DNA of 64,000 nt, from the NCBI RefSeq assembly GCF_029379315.1, contig NZ_JAQYWQ010000020.1:1-64000 (forward strand), given 5' to 3'. This DNA comes from Nostoc sp. S13 (GTDB lineage Bacteria > Cyanobacteriota > Cyanobacteriia > Cyanobacteriales > Nostocaceae). A program made the translations under genes and the position numbers. The notes under the pieces are model-generated. The model was not told the DNA's origin and ran no database searches. It saw only the letters and a list, made by a program, of their open reading frames with translations. Positions 9,242-18,574 of this stretch are shown here, in pieces. Each line of letters opens with the position of its first letter. Positions within the stretch are counted from its first letter, which is position 1.

Positions 9242-9958
9242 TTAATATTTAGGAAAGCGAGGACTCCACGAAAAATAACAAGATAACCAAGCTTTCTCCA
9301 ATAATTTATATGCACTTTGATAGTCAGCATTATTTACAGTAATGGATAAATGTGCCCATAAACAACGTCTATCTAAAAAGCTTTCCTCGCCAAGTAACCA
9401 AGGTAAAAAACGATTCAAGCGAATATTGTAAATGTGTCTATTGTGAAGAAATTGTCCTGTAGTAACTGTACTATCACCTTGGGGATTTATACAGCTACTT
9501 AGATACGCCTTATTTTGATAGGTAAATAAACCATAATATCCTATCCCTAGCTGCTGGCGTACTGTTTGAAATGCCTTACCAGGAGGCAAATTTATAGTCG
9601 TATTATTTTTTATTAGTCCTTCGACATCCCCTAATGTACCTACGACATAACGCATTTCTATATCCAGAGGAATGCTGTTATAACGATATCGATAGCGCCT
9701 ACCAGCAATGACAGCATCATATTTTCTTGATTCTTGTACCACTTTATCAATTAATAATTGACTTTCTAAGATTTTCCCGTCTGTTAATAAGACATTGGCT
9801 GGAAATATAAAGTTGCTAACTTTATGACTAGCAGCATCAGTATCAAATATTAACTTTCCTAATGTAACAAAAACTCCAATACAAGTTATAGCCAGCAATG
9901 ATATTCGGATCTGTACCCAAAATCTGATTTCTTTTTTCCATTGAGTAAATTTAATCAT
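9242..9958 (-). CDS. Cyanoexosortase A system-associated protein
   Basis: A 238-residue protein with one N-terminal membrane anchor (about residues 18-38) and an extracytoplasmic domain. The GRRYRYRYN...DIEMRYVVGTLGDVEG region, a CINPQG segment and the closing LEKAW...WSPRFP segment resemble the accessory protein that accompanies cyanoexosortase A in many cyanobacteria. Its role is probably analogous to EpsI-type partners of exosortases but is not established. The frame is open upstream to 10054, but the ATG at 9958 overlaps the exosortase stop by 4 bp (ATGA), which fixes the start and implies translational coupling. Confidence 0.75.
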   Translation of the reverse strand: MIKFTQWKKEIRFWVQIRISLLAITCIGVFVTLGKLIFDTDAASHKVSNFIFPANVLLTDGKILESQLLIDKVVQESRKYDAVIAGRRYRYRYNSIPLDIEMRYVVGTLGDVEGLIKNNTTINLPPGKAFQTVRQQLGIGYYGLFTYQNKAYLSSCINPQGDSTVTTGQFLHNRHIYNIRLNRFLPWLLGEESFLDRRCLWAHLSITVNNADYQSAYKLLEKAWLSCYFSWSPRFPKY

Positions 9959-10806
9959 CCTGGTTTCTTTTCTCTTAGTATCCAATGACAGACAAACCCG
10001 AAAGCTAAAATCGAAATTGTAGAAAATATTTGACTTCCATATTCCCCATGCCAATATTCAAATCCTTGATGATTGGAGTCTGCCACTAGCAATGTCATCA
10101 ATACTAATCGGAAAATGTTAATAATAAATGCTAGAAATACAGCCACAATTGGTAATAGAATTTTCTGAAATATATTAAGAGGAAATACTAGAATAAAAAC
10201 CAGTGATAATTGTAATAATAATAATATGGCATTTAAGCCAGAACAACCAGGATATATCTCGATGCCTCCTGTGGGAAGAATGACGTTCACACCTTGACGA
10301 TACACAGCAAAACCTAGATACCAAAGCACAAAGTTTGAAAACTTAGCAGCGAGTAAACTAACATCTATCTTGGTTGCAATTAATGATATGAGTAATCCAT
10401 CAGATAAGGATAAAAGCAAAATTATAAATTCTTTCCAGTATTGCTTTAATCCTTTAATTCCTGATGCTATTAAAGCCAGCCCTAGAAATGACAACAAAGC
10501 AAATATTTTGATAAAAAAAGATTCAAACCAGAACAAAGATAGACTTTTTATTAGGATAAAGCTAATCAAGAATAAGCCAATTAAACTAGAAAATAAATCG
10601 CTTCTTAGATTAAGGATATGCTGTTTTTTCCAAATTAAATATAGTATAGCTGTTAAAAACAAACCTCTGAGAGTTAGAGCATCAATACTACCAATAAATT
10701 TCCAATTTAAATCGAGTTGAATAATTGTTAAACCAACAGCGATCGCCGATAGCCAAAAGTTAGATTTTTTTAGCTGTTCTATAATATCAAAGCCACATGA
10801 TTTCAT
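9955..10806 (-). CDS. Cyanoexosortase (A type), PEP-CTERM processing transpeptidase
   Basis: An integral-membrane protease/transpeptidase that recognises PEP-CTERM tails, cleaves them and passes the protein to the cell surface. The 283-residue protein is almost wholly hydrophobic with about eight membrane segments. The three exosortase active-site residues are present: Cys in YPGCSGLNA (near residue 188), Arg in NIFRLVLM (near 232) and His in YWHGEYG (near 256). It overlaps the genes on both sides by 4 bp. The adjacent upstream gene encodes a protein with a PEP-CTERM-like tail, its probable substrate, and the downstream gene encodes a cyanoexosortase A-associated protein, which supports the A-type call. 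Confidence 0.85.
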   Translation of the reverse strand: MKSCGFDIIEQLKKSNFWLSAIAVGLTIIQLDLNWKFIGSIDALTLRGLFLTAILYLIWKKQHILNLRSDLFSSLIGLFLISFILIKSLSLFWFESFFIKIFALLSFLGLALIASGIKGLKQYWKEFIILLLSLSDGLLISLIATKIDVSLLAAKFSNFVLWYLGFAVYRQGVNVILPTGGIEIYPGCSGLNAILLLLQLSLVFILVFPLNIFQKILLPIVAVFLAFIINIFRLVLMTLLVADSNHQGFEYWHGEYGSQIFSTISILAFGFVCHWILREKKPG

Positions 10807-11678
10807 GACTTTTTCTTTTTCAACAAATGATTTATAATACTCCCAGCGACTAATGCCAAAATACCAGTAGTTGGTGAAAATTCGTAGGGTACGCCAGCAG
10901 TGTTATTGGTAAGATTTATAGATTTAAGGTCGATGTTAGCTCGTGCAGATGTAGTATCATCTCCGAGAAAAACAAAGTTAGGAGTTTTATAAACATCACT
11001 TCCAACTCCAGTAGCTGCGGTGTAGTCGCGTAGTAAACCACTTAAGAGAGTAGTCGCACCATTAGTTAGCGTATAGTTGTTACCAGAAACATTTAAATCA
11101 TAAGTAGTGAGGTTTGATAGCAAACTGGAAACGCCAGTTATTTGTTCAGCAGAAGAAATAGAATTAAAAGAGGAATTAACCTGAGAAAAAATATCAGTAT
11201 TTCTAAAACCTATTTCTATTCCTTGTTTGTCACTACTGAGAACTATGACGCTGAAGCCAGCACGATAAGGGCCATTAGTTCCATCGTTGACTTGAGAGTT
11301 AATCCTCACAGTAAAACTCAAGTCGTAACCAGCATTTCGATCTAGAGAAGGAAATGATGAGTTAACCAGGGTAGTAGGGGTAATGACAGAAGAAGAAACT
11401 GGCGGATTAGCGACATTATAGTTGCTATAGCCACCATATATATTGTTGCTAGAACTGGTATCTAAATTTGTTAACCCACCACTAACACTTTGTGTTCCAA
11501 TAGGAGTGCCAGTAACAGGATTGACAGTGCCGAAATTTAGCCACTGGGATGGTGCATTATATTGATCGGGTGTGACACTTGATGCGCCATCATAAAGAGT
11601 AATTACTCCAGCTATACTGCGGTTCCCTGCCAGTAGCATGGCTAATCCAACGCTCAGAACAACTAATTTGTTTCTCAT
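10803..11678 (-). CDS. PEP-CTERM-type surface protein, probable exosortase substrate
   Basis: A 291-residue exported protein. Residues 1-23 form a signal peptide ending in SIAG; the mature part is rich in Ser, Thr, Asn and Gly and probably beta-stranded; no catalytic motif is seen. The C-terminus carries a sorting tail: VPYEFSPTTGILALV, a short hydrophobic helix and a KKKK cluster, the layout of the cyanobacterial PEP-CTERM subclass in which PEP is replaced by a P-x-E-F-SPT motif. It is the first gene of the operon and overlaps the exosortase start by 4 bp, so substrate and processing enzyme are produced together. It may be a matrix or sheath protein; function unknown. Confidence 0.8.
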   Translation of the reverse strand: MRNKLVVLSVGLAMLLAGNRSIAGVITLYDGASSVTPDQYNAPSQWLNFGTVNPVTGTPIGTQSVSGGLTNLDTSSSNNIYGGYSNYNVANPPVSSSVITPTTLVNSSFPSLDRNAGYDLSFTVRINSQVNDGTNGPYRAGFSVIVLSSDKQGIEIGFRNTDIFSQVNSSFNSISSAEQITGVSSLLSNLTTYDLNVSGNNYTLTNGATTLLSGLLRDYTAATGVGSDVYKTPNFVFLGDDTTSARANIDLKSINLTNNTAGVPYEFSPTTGILALVAGSIINHLLKKKKS

Positions 11679-12437
11679 GATGATATATGTAGATAATTAC
11701 GGCAATCTGAAAACATATTGAATCTTATTGTAAGTAGACCGACGAAAAGTTATGCCATGCCTAGTTTGGGCTACGCCTACGCTAAAAAATGTGAGTCTCC
11801 GATACCGTTTTTTGGAGATTGCACAAAAGTCGATTATCTAGGATTAATCTTATGGATGAATCACCCACAATCAATCCAAACTAGCCTTAGCTAAGATAAA
11901 TTTCATAGACGACTCCATAGTTGCAGTCTATGGTTTGACGCAAAAACTCAAGCATCTGTTTGAGGGTAAATAAATGGGAGAAAACTTATCTTAAACTTCT
12001 TTTTAAATGGCTAAAATAATGTTAACTTCTCAAAAAGCGATCGTAAAGAGCATATTTGGGTTAAAAGACATTGCAGCAGCGATGCCTACGGTGGTCACTG
12101 AGCTTTGTCGTTCGCGCAGCGTCTCGTAGAGAAGTGCTGGCTACGCCTACGCTATGATATTGCTAAATTAACTAAGGAAATTAAAATCAAGGCCAGCTTG
12201 CTGCAATCAACAGTGGTATCTATTGCTACTTACTCCTCGGATATTCAAAACCATTGGGCACGCTTATTATTGGCTCCAGGTAATTTAAATTTCCCACAAA
12301 AGTATTAATTACGAACTTAGAAAAGCTAAATTAGTGATATACAGTTCAGCATTTATAGCAGTTCTAAGATACACGCGATAATTCACAAGTCAATCGAAAT
12401 AATTTTTTAGGTACATTTAAAGCACACAAAATTATCA
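11679..12437. other. Non-coding gap upstream of smpB with repeat fragments
   Basis: No supported gene in about 760 bp. Fragments of the dispersed repeats occur at about 11765-11786 (GGCTACGCCTACGCT) and 12079-12153 (GCGATGCCTACGG, then GCGTCTCGTAGAGAAG, then GGCTACGCCTACGCTATG). A 67-residue frame at 12105-12308 begins inside this repeat and has no recognisable features. The stretch must carry the promoters of smpB and of the divergently read PEP-CTERM operon. Confidence 0.5.
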
Positions 12438-12905
12438 ATGAGCGACAAGAACGAAGGTTACAAAGTTATTAGCGACAACCGTCAAGCCCGTTATTTGTAT
12501 GAAATTCTGGAAACTTACGAAGCTGGAATTGAATTGACAGGAACTGAGGTGAAGTCGATTCGTGCGGGTAAAGTCAATCTCCAAGATGGCTATGCTTTGC
12601 TTCGCAATGGCGAAGCATGGTTGATCAATGTGCATATCTCGCCTTATAACGCTAGTGGACAATATTTCAATCATGAACCACGGCGTACACGCAAGCTGCT
12701 GTTGCATCGCAAAGAACTCCGCAAGTTAATTGGCACAGTAGAACAGCAGGGTTTAACTTTAATCCCTTTGAAAATGTATCTCAAACGCGGCTGGGTAAAA
12801 GTGAGTATCGCCCTTGGCAAAGGTAAAAAGCTCCACGATAAGCGAGAAGACCTGAAACGACGCCAAGACCAGCGTGACATTCAACGGGCAATGAAAAACT
12901 ATTAA
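12438..12905 (+). CDS. smpB: SsrA-binding protein SmpB
   Basis: Binds tmRNA and delivers it to stalled ribosomes for trans-translation. The 155-residue protein has the family's N-terminal YEAGIELTGTEVKSIRAGK motif, the HISPY segment, the GLTLIPLKMYLKRGWVKV core of the OB-like fold, and the basic KGKKLHDKRE tail that enters the decoding centre. Length and motifs are canonical. No ssrA gene was recognised nearby. It stands alone; a short stem-loop follows the stop. Confidence 0.97.
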   Translation: MSDKNEGYKVISDNRQARYLYEILETYEAGIELTGTEVKSIRAGKVNLQDGYALLRNGEAWLINVHISPYNASGQYFNHEPRRTRKLLLHRKELRKLIGTVEQQGLTLIPLKMYLKRGWVKVSIALGKGKKLHDKREDLKRRQDQRDIQRAMKNY

Positions 12906-12910
12906 GGGTC

Positions 12911-12932
12911 AGTGTGGCGAAACTACCACACT
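12911..12932 (+). terminator. Stem-loop after smpB
   Basis: Seven perfect base pairs, AGTGTGG and CCACACT, enclose an 8-base loop six bases after the smpB stop. There is no run of T after it, so it would be an atypical terminator or a transcript-end stabiliser. Confidence 0.45.
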
Positions 12933-13085
12933 ATAGTGAAAAACGGATTGCTGTGAAAAGCATGTTGTATATCCACAGCGTGAGTTATCAAAATGCCTAG
13001 TCTATAGCCGTAGATTGATTTCGCTAAGGTTGGAACTCGATACAGTGGTGAGTAACTTCGGATGGCATGAGGAATTTTCACTCTT

Positions 13086-13373
13086 ATGAAAAGTAATTTT
13101 ATTACAGCTCTTGGCGCTGGCGTTCTCAGCTTGAGTATGGGAATTTTACCATTAACTCTATCCGCACAAGCTCAGACGACTGCTGACCCCGGAGCCACTA
13201 CTGCTCCAAGAACGACCACTTCTACTTCCGATGATCGCAACGATTTTGATTGGGGTTGGCTAGGATTAATTGGTCTAGCTGGTCTAGCTGGTTTGGGTGG
13301 CAAAAAGCGTAATCAGGAACCGACCGCTTATCGCGACCCTAATGCTCCAGGCGGCACTACCTACAGAGACTAG
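13086..13373 (+). CDS. Small secreted protein with glycine-rich WGxxGxxG segment
   Basis: A 95-residue protein. Residues 1-29 form a signal peptide (basic start, hydrophobic core, cleavage after AQA). A Thr/Ser/Pro-rich stretch follows, then DFDWGWLGLIGLAGLAGLGGKKR, a short hydrophobic Gly/Leu helix preceded by acidic Trp-rich residues and followed by basic residues, then a polar tail with YRD repeated. This pattern is that of the small WGxxGxxG proteins seen in many cyanobacteria, whose function is unknown. The layout of helix plus basic cluster is reminiscent of sorting tails, but it is not C-terminal. Confidence 0.75.
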   Translation: MKSNFITALGAGVLSLSMGILPLTLSAQAQTTADPGATTAPRTTTSTSDDRNDFDWGWLGLIGLAGLAGLGGKKRNQEPTAYRDPNAPGGTTYRD

Positions 13374-13435
13374 ACAATTTAAAATTCAAACATTGTCAGT
13401 TGTTCTGTAGAAAAACAACTGACAACTTACTGATG

Positions 13436-14854
13436 TTAGTTTACTGCTGGTTCTGAGTTAGATAAATTTGTCTGGTTTTGAGCTAAAGATGTCCAGTAGC
13501 TGGCAATTAAGGCAACGATCAGCCACCAGAGGGTATTGACTTCAGGACGATACCAGACAGTATCTACAGTGCCGTGAGCTAGCATACCCAACAAAATAGC
13601 GATCGCTCCAATTAACCAAAACCCCTCTACACTTCTAAATTGTCGCAATCGTCGCACTTGCAAAAATGCCGTATTAAATGTGACAATTATTAGCCAGAGA
13701 AAGCAGGCTAAACCAACAAATCCAGTTTCTACTGTCACTTCAAACAAAATCGAATAGGCACTTAAAGCAGTGTAACGAGGGTGTTGGTAGAGGGGATAAA
13801 CTTTATTAAAAGAGCCGTGACCGGGGCCAATGCCGAAAATCGGGCGATCGCGAATCATCTGGAAGACAGCATCCCACACATTTCGACGAAAATTATTACT
13901 GCTATCTTTACGGTCAGCAAAAATACTGAACACCCGCAGGCGAACTGGCTCTACAAATATCACTGCTAGCAGCAATACCCCGATCAAACCTCCCAAGACA
14001 ATCGGTAGCGACCAAGTACGCCAAAAACGAGGCATTTCCACGCTTTTCCAATAAACTAGCAATGCCATCACAGCCAAAAATGCCACTACTAATCCAATCC
14101 AACCGCCACGACTAAAAGTTAGGATCAGGCAGGAAGTATTGACAATTAGCATTGTTAATGCTAGGGCTTTTTTGGGCCAGCTTTGCCATGCGAAAATTGC
14201 CACTAAGCTAAAAATTACTGCTGGTAGGAGGTATCCAGCTAATAAGTTGGGATTGCCTAAATAACTGTAGACTCTTGTAGTCTTAGACAGAGGAGATTCT
14301 GGGTCAACCCAAGTTGCCAGTGCTGTGGCTCCGAAAAACCATTGCCGCAATCCATATACACTGACAATTAACGATACATGCAGGTAAAGGATGATGATCC
14401 AAGACCGGAGGCGAGGCGACCTCAATACCCTGGCACAAAGGGCAAATAGTAGCAAATACAAGGTTAACGTTCCCAAGTCGTTAAGTGCCGCCTTTTTCAC
14501 TGGCGATAATGCTGTTGCGACTACGGCAATTCCCCAGTAGAGCAATACCAGCAGGTGAATAGGAGTGACTGTCGAGACATTTGCTGGTGTGACTTCATCA
14601 GATAAAGTCAACAACAGCCAAAATCCCACACAAGCCGCCAGCAACCAGCCCACCAATGTACTCGACGCAAAAGGTGCAAGGGCATATATTAAGCTGAGTA
14701 AAGCAGCTGCGATCGCATCTCCCCACTGGAGTAAGACGCTGGTTTGCCGCCAAGAACTCAACAGTCCGACCAGAGAACGATGTACGTAACTGGTAGCAAG
14801 ATATTCTTTGAGCGGTAAAGATGATAAAGTAAATCGTTGCCAGACTAAATTCAT
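13436..14854 (-). CDS. ictB: IctB family membrane protein (O-antigen-ligase fold)
   Basis: A polytopic inner-membrane protein of about 472 residues with 10-12 hydrophobic segments. It closely follows the remembered sequence of IctB from Synechococcus: LLQWGDAIAAALLSL near the start, SPVKKAALNDLGTLTLYLLLFALCARVLR, VYSYLGNPNLLAGY, LTFSRGGWIG, KDSSNNFR, GIGPGHGSFNKVYPLYQ, and the VEGF/AHGTVDTVWYRPE region. IctB was first proposed as a bicarbonate transporter; the fold belongs to the O-antigen ligase/Wzy group, so a role in glycan ligation is an alternative. The ATG at 14854 gives the family N-terminus MNLVWQRF; an ATG at 14863 is also possible, and the frame opens from a TTG at 14872. Confidence 0.9.
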   Translation of the reverse strand: MNLVWQRFTLSSLPLKEYLATSYVHRSLVGLLSSWRQTSVLLQWGDAIAAALLSLIYALAPFASSTLVGWLLAACVGFWLLLTLSDEVTPANVSTVTPIHLLVLLYWGIAVVATALSPVKKAALNDLGTLTLYLLLFALCARVLRSPRLRSWIIILYLHVSLIVSVYGLRQWFFGATALATWVDPESPLSKTTRVYSYLGNPNLLAGYLLPAVIFSLVAIFAWQSWPKKALALTMLIVNTSCLILTFSRGGWIGLVVAFLAVMALLVYWKSVEMPRFWRTWSLPIVLGGLIGVLLLAVIFVEPVRLRVFSIFADRKDSSNNFRRNVWDAVFQMIRDRPIFGIGPGHGSFNKVYPLYQHPRYTALSAYSILFEVTVETGFVGLACFLWLIIVTFNTAFLQVRRLRQFRSVEGFWLIGAIAILLGMLAHGTVDTVWYRPEVNTLWWLIVALIASYWTSLAQNQTNLSNSEPAVN

Positions 14855-15138
14855 AAAAAACATTGCGATCAATTAGCCTGCCGACGCAGAACTTGGAATT
14901 GATCATAATGCCTATGGCTATAAAAAGGTAATAAGGGAGATTGCTTTGTTAGTGATGGCATTCTTATTTTTAGCCACCAGCCACTACCTTTAATCCAAAA
15001 CCACTTCAGCTAACACTAAGTCAAAACAGCCCCTCATCTACTTAGGACACAATAATATAGATGAAAATACCTTTTTTCAATCCCGACTTCCCAGTTAGAG
15101 TACACTATTATTTGTCACCTGATCCCTATAGATTCTGA

Positions 15139-16698
15139 TCAGACATCGCTAATTGCTTGTGAGGAACTCGCCAGTTGCAGTGGCAAAGAAAGCACATAAC
15201 GATATCCTGATTCTGGTGAACCTTGAATCAAAATTTGTCCACCGTGCAACTCTGCCAGCTGACAACTTAGCAATAGACCCAAGCTTTCACGAGAAAGAGT
15301 TCCATGTGATTTAGCTAAATTTATACCTGAACTACTAGCAAAGAATTTTGAGTGGGAATCACTTGAGTTTTTTGAATTGTCCACTACTACTGATGAAGTA
15401 TCTGATTGCTCTTGGCTTTCTGCATGAGTATTGTAAGTTGCTACCTCACCTGTCAGATCCAGCAGCGATAAAGAATTCAGACGGAAGTAGGGATCAACCT
15501 CAGTTATGCCGTCCCCTAGCCAAGGATGGGAAACCCAAATAGTAATGTTGAGTGTATCTTCCTTATAAGAGACATGAATGCGAACAATGCTACCTGTAGC
15601 CGCAAGTTGAATCACGCTGAAAACCAGGTGATAGAGGATTTGCCGCACCTTCTCTTTATCTAAAGGCAAAATGCGATTGCGTCCCGGTTCTATAGAAAGG
15701 CGAATATCTTGCTCGCGGCGATTAGCCACTTCTTCTAGAGTATTGATAGCTTGTTGACACAGCATTTCGATATCCACAGGAGCTACATTCAGCACAGTAG
15801 AGTTTTCATCCATAGCTCCTAGTTCGGTAATTTCGTTTACTAAGGAAAGTAAGTACCGACCACTGTGTTGGATAATTTCCAAATATTCTCTCTGCTTAGT
15901 CGTCAAAGGCCCATAAATCTCACGTCCTAAAACACTAGCCATACCGAGTACAGATGTTAAGGGCGTGCGTAACTCGTGAGTTAGCTGACCCAAAAGTTCC
16001 AGTTTCAGTTGCTTAGTAGAAAGCGAGTCGCTATCTTTAGTGGGTGGCGTGATTTTAATCTCAGTGTTATGTTCGTCATTGAGTGAAAATATCGGAGTGT
16101 TCTTGGGAGTCCTTGATTTCAGTTTCCCTTGCAGGAGTCGGTTACGCTCAAATTCACTCATGCTCCAACGAGCGATAATTTGTAAAAATTCAATGTCTCG
16201 CGCTGTAAAACTGCGCGGCACTAAATCCATCACCTCCAATGCACCGAAACAATGTCCCTCAGCATCAATCAGTGGCGCTCCTAAGTAAGCACGAATACCA
16301 TAATCCTGCACCAACTTGCTGCTAGCAAAGACTGGATCTGTAAGTTTATGTGTATCATTAATTACAAATATTTGCAGACTTTCTACTACCTGAGTGCAAA
16401 AGGATTCCCGGCGTGAGAGTTGGCGGCTTTGTGCCAAATGATTCATTAGTCCCAACCTAGATAAACCCACCGCCGACTTGAACCAATGGCGTTCTTGATC
16501 CACAAATCCCAAAATGGAAATTGGTGCTTCCAAAAAGTGGGCAGCAGTCTGTGTGGCTTCTTCAAAAACCGGAATCGTTTCTGCTTGCCGCAAACCTAAA
16601 TCTGACAAAGCTTTGAGGCGTTGTTCTTCTCTTGATTCAGGAGAATCCCAACCATCCTTTAGGGCAAATAATTTGTTTTCAGGCTCTACCATTGCCAC
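15139..16698 (-). CDS. GAF-domain sensor histidine kinase with degenerate ATPase domain
   Basis: A 519-residue soluble sensor. A GAF domain spans about residues 30-180 (FVDQERHWFKSAVGL, RESFCTQVV, YLGAPLI motifs). A HisKA dimerisation helix with phosphoacceptor His lies in QLTHELRTPL near residue 245. The region that should be the ATP-binding domain is recognisable but eroded: the N-box position reads LYHLVFSVIQLA without the usual Asn, the DxGxG loop is absent, and a Ser/Asp-rich insert of about 50 residues precedes the final GLLLSCQLAELHGG motif. It may therefore be a pseudokinase or be phosphorylated by a partner. A later ATG at 16692 is an equally good start. No response regulator is adjacent. 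Confidence 0.85.
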   Translation of the reverse strand: MAMVEPENKLFALKDGWDSPESREEQRLKALSDLGLRQAETIPVFEEATQTAAHFLEAPISILGFVDQERHWFKSAVGLSRLGLMNHLAQSRQLSRRESFCTQVVESLQIFVINDTHKLTDPVFASSKLVQDYGIRAYLGAPLIDAEGHCFGALEVMDLVPRSFTARDIEFLQIIARWSMSEFERNRLLQGKLKSRTPKNTPIFSLNDEHNTEIKITPPTKDSDSLSTKQLKLELLGQLTHELRTPLTSVLGMASVLGREIYGPLTTKQREYLEIIQHSGRYLLSLVNEITELGAMDENSTVLNVAPVDIEMLCQQAINTLEEVANRREQDIRLSIEPGRNRILPLDKEKVRQILYHLVFSVIQLAATGSIVRIHVSYKEDTLNITIWVSHPWLGDGITEVDPYFRLNSLSLLDLTGEVATYNTHAESQEQSDTSSVVVDNSKNSSDSHSKFFASSSGINLAKSHGTLSRESLGLLLSCQLAELHGGQILIQGSPESGYRYVLSLPLQLASSSQAISDV

Positions 16699-17238
16699 TG
16701 TTACCTTAATAATTTCTCGATACTGGAAATTGATACAAGTCCTATTTCTAGGTTATCAACTCCTATCTTTAAGCATTCCCTAATTTTGCCTGTGACAAAC
16801 AAATTTGGGGCAAAAATTTTTTATGCCTTCCATTAAGTCGGCAACGCGGTCTTTACTAGTTACTGGTGCTGAATGTTTTCTATTACCACTAGTGCGGTTT
16901 CTATTGCTTGAGATTTTGCAATCAGACTGCGTTAGATTTGGATTCAGTCAGGGTAAGCTAATCCTAAGGATACAATACCAAAAGTCTGTCATTTTTTATG
17001 TACAGAAGGGAAAATTCCTATGGCAACCTTCAGGGTAAATTTACTTATTATAAATATAATAATGTAATTTATATAGCCATTTTTACTGATAATAGCTAGC
17101 ACTGATCGCTGACAATCCTAGATAGTTTATATAACTCTTGATCCGATAGATTGAAGCGATTACAATTTCATCCTGAAAATTGTGCAGGCTTATCTATTTT
17201 TTGCATACAAGTAAATCTCTTTTTGAGGACAACTGCTA
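16699..17238. other. Non-coding gap before the aminotransferase
   Basis: About 540 bp containing the divergent upstream regions of the kinase and the aminotransferase. A 77-residue frame at 16805-17038 lacks a ribosome site and recognisable composition and is not supported. No repeat array or hairpin stands out. Confidence 0.4.
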
Positions 17239-18432
17239 ATGAATAAAATGACTATTAGAGTTCCTTTTGTAGACTTGAAGTTACAACATGAACCAATTAA
17301 AACGCAATTGCAAGATGCAATCCAATCTGTATTGGAACGGGGAGATTTTATTTTAGGGCAAGCACTATCAGATTTTGAAGCAGCATTTGCGGCAGTGTCT
17401 GGGGCAGAATATGGAGTTGGTGTGGCATCAGGAACAGATGCGATCGCTCTGGGATTACAAGCGTGTAATATTGGTGTTGGCGATGAAGTGATTTTACCAG
17501 CAAACACATTTATAGCAACCTTAATTGGGGTGCTACGTGCTGGTGCCAAGCCAATTCTGGTAGATTGTGATCGCCAAACAGCTTTAATTGACTTAAGAGA
17601 AGCAGCAAAGGCAATTACGCCTCATACCAAAGCAATTATCCCTGTGCATCTCTATGGTCAGATGGTATCACCACTCCAGTTATTGAACTTTGCCGATACC
17701 TACAAACTAGTAATTTTTGAAGATGCAGCACAAGCACACCTCACCCAAAGAGATGGATATCACGCTGGTTCAGTAGGAATAGCAGCAGCTTTTAGTTTCT
17801 ATCCCAGCAAAAATTTGGGAGCATTTGGGGATGGAGGAATGCTGCTGACACGAGATTCAGATGTCGCCCAGAAGATGAGGCGCTTGCGAAATTATGGTGC
17901 ATCGCAAAAGTATTTTCATACTGAACCAGGTACAAATAGCCGCTTGGATACTTTGCAAGCAGCAATCTTGCATCAGAAACTACCATATTTGCCACAGTGG
18001 AATCGCGATCGCTTGACTATTGCCCAACAGTATAATAAAGAACTAGCACCTTTAGCAACTGCTGGGATTATCCCTATGGAAAATCAAAGTGGTGCAGGAC
18101 ACGTTTATCATCTTTATGTGATTAAAGTTGATGAGTCTTGCCCAATACAACGCCAGCAACTTGAGGAAAAACTCACAGCAGTAGGAATTCAAACTGGTAT
18201 TCACTACCCAATTCCTTGTCATCTCCAGCCAGCATTCACCAATTTAGGCTATCAGCTTGGAGATTTTCCCCAAGCCGAAAAACTGTCAAAGCAGATATTA
18301 TCATTACCGATGTATCCTGGTTTGAGTAGTAGCCAAGTCAAAGAAGTTGTAGCAGCGATCGCTCATGCAGTCTCAACGAGTTATAAAACAGATGAGCCCT
18401 CTCCTGCTGACCTTAGCAGCGTGGTAGTCTGA
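17239..18432 (+). CDS. DegT/DnrJ/EryC1/StrS family sugar aminotransferase
   Basis: A PLP-dependent aminotransferase of nucleotide-sugar metabolism, 397 residues. The N-terminal FVDLKLQHEPI is typical, VASGTDAIALGL is the cofactor phosphate region, FEDAAQAHL holds the PLP-ring Asp, and AFSFYPSKNLGAFGDGG carries the Schiff-base Lys. The family makes amino sugars (for example 3- or 4-amino-deoxyhexoses) for surface glycans. The exact product cannot be told from sequence. A GAGG ribosome site precedes the ATG at 17239; an ATG at 17248 is the alternative. It leads the exopolysaccharide region that continues with exosortase B and the export genes. Confidence 0.92.
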   Translation: MNKMTIRVPFVDLKLQHEPIKTQLQDAIQSVLERGDFILGQALSDFEAAFAAVSGAEYGVGVASGTDAIALGLQACNIGVGDEVILPANTFIATLIGVLRAGAKPILVDCDRQTALIDLREAAKAITPHTKAIIPVHLYGQMVSPLQLLNFADTYKLVIFEDAAQAHLTQRDGYHAGSVGIAAAFSFYPSKNLGAFGDGGMLLTRDSDVAQKMRRLRNYGASQKYFHTEPGTNSRLDTLQAAILHQKLPYLPQWNRDRLTIAQQYNKELAPLATAGIIPMENQSGAGHVYHLYVIKVDESCPIQRQQLEEKLTAVGIQTGIHYPIPCHLQPAFTNLGYQLGDFPQAEKLSKQILSLPMYPGLSSSQVKEVVAAIAHAVSTSYKTDEPSPADLSSVVV

Positions 18433-18507
18433 AGTAAATTCATACCTAATGTGCGTCTAAATTACACATTTTTTTGTTAAGACTGTCATTTGTTCTTTAT
18501 TCTTTGC

Positions 18508-18549
18508 TAATGACAAATGACAAATGACAAATGACAAATGACAAATGAC
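18508..18549. repeat. Heptamer tandem repeat AATGACA
   Basis: About six copies of AATGACA, an STRR array, in the 142-bp gap between the aminotransferase and the exosortase gene. It lies about 25 bp ahead of the exosortase ATG, in the position of its upstream region. Confidence 0.85.
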
Positions 18550-18574
18550 CTAAGTTTTTGAGTTACTAAAAATC

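Noticed and set aside
12105-12308. 67-residue frame upstream of smpB
   Set aside because: Begins inside a dispersed repeat, no ribosome site, no recognisable composition.
16805-17038. 77-residue frame between the kinase and the aminotransferase
   Set aside because: No ribosome site, no motif; likely chance frame.
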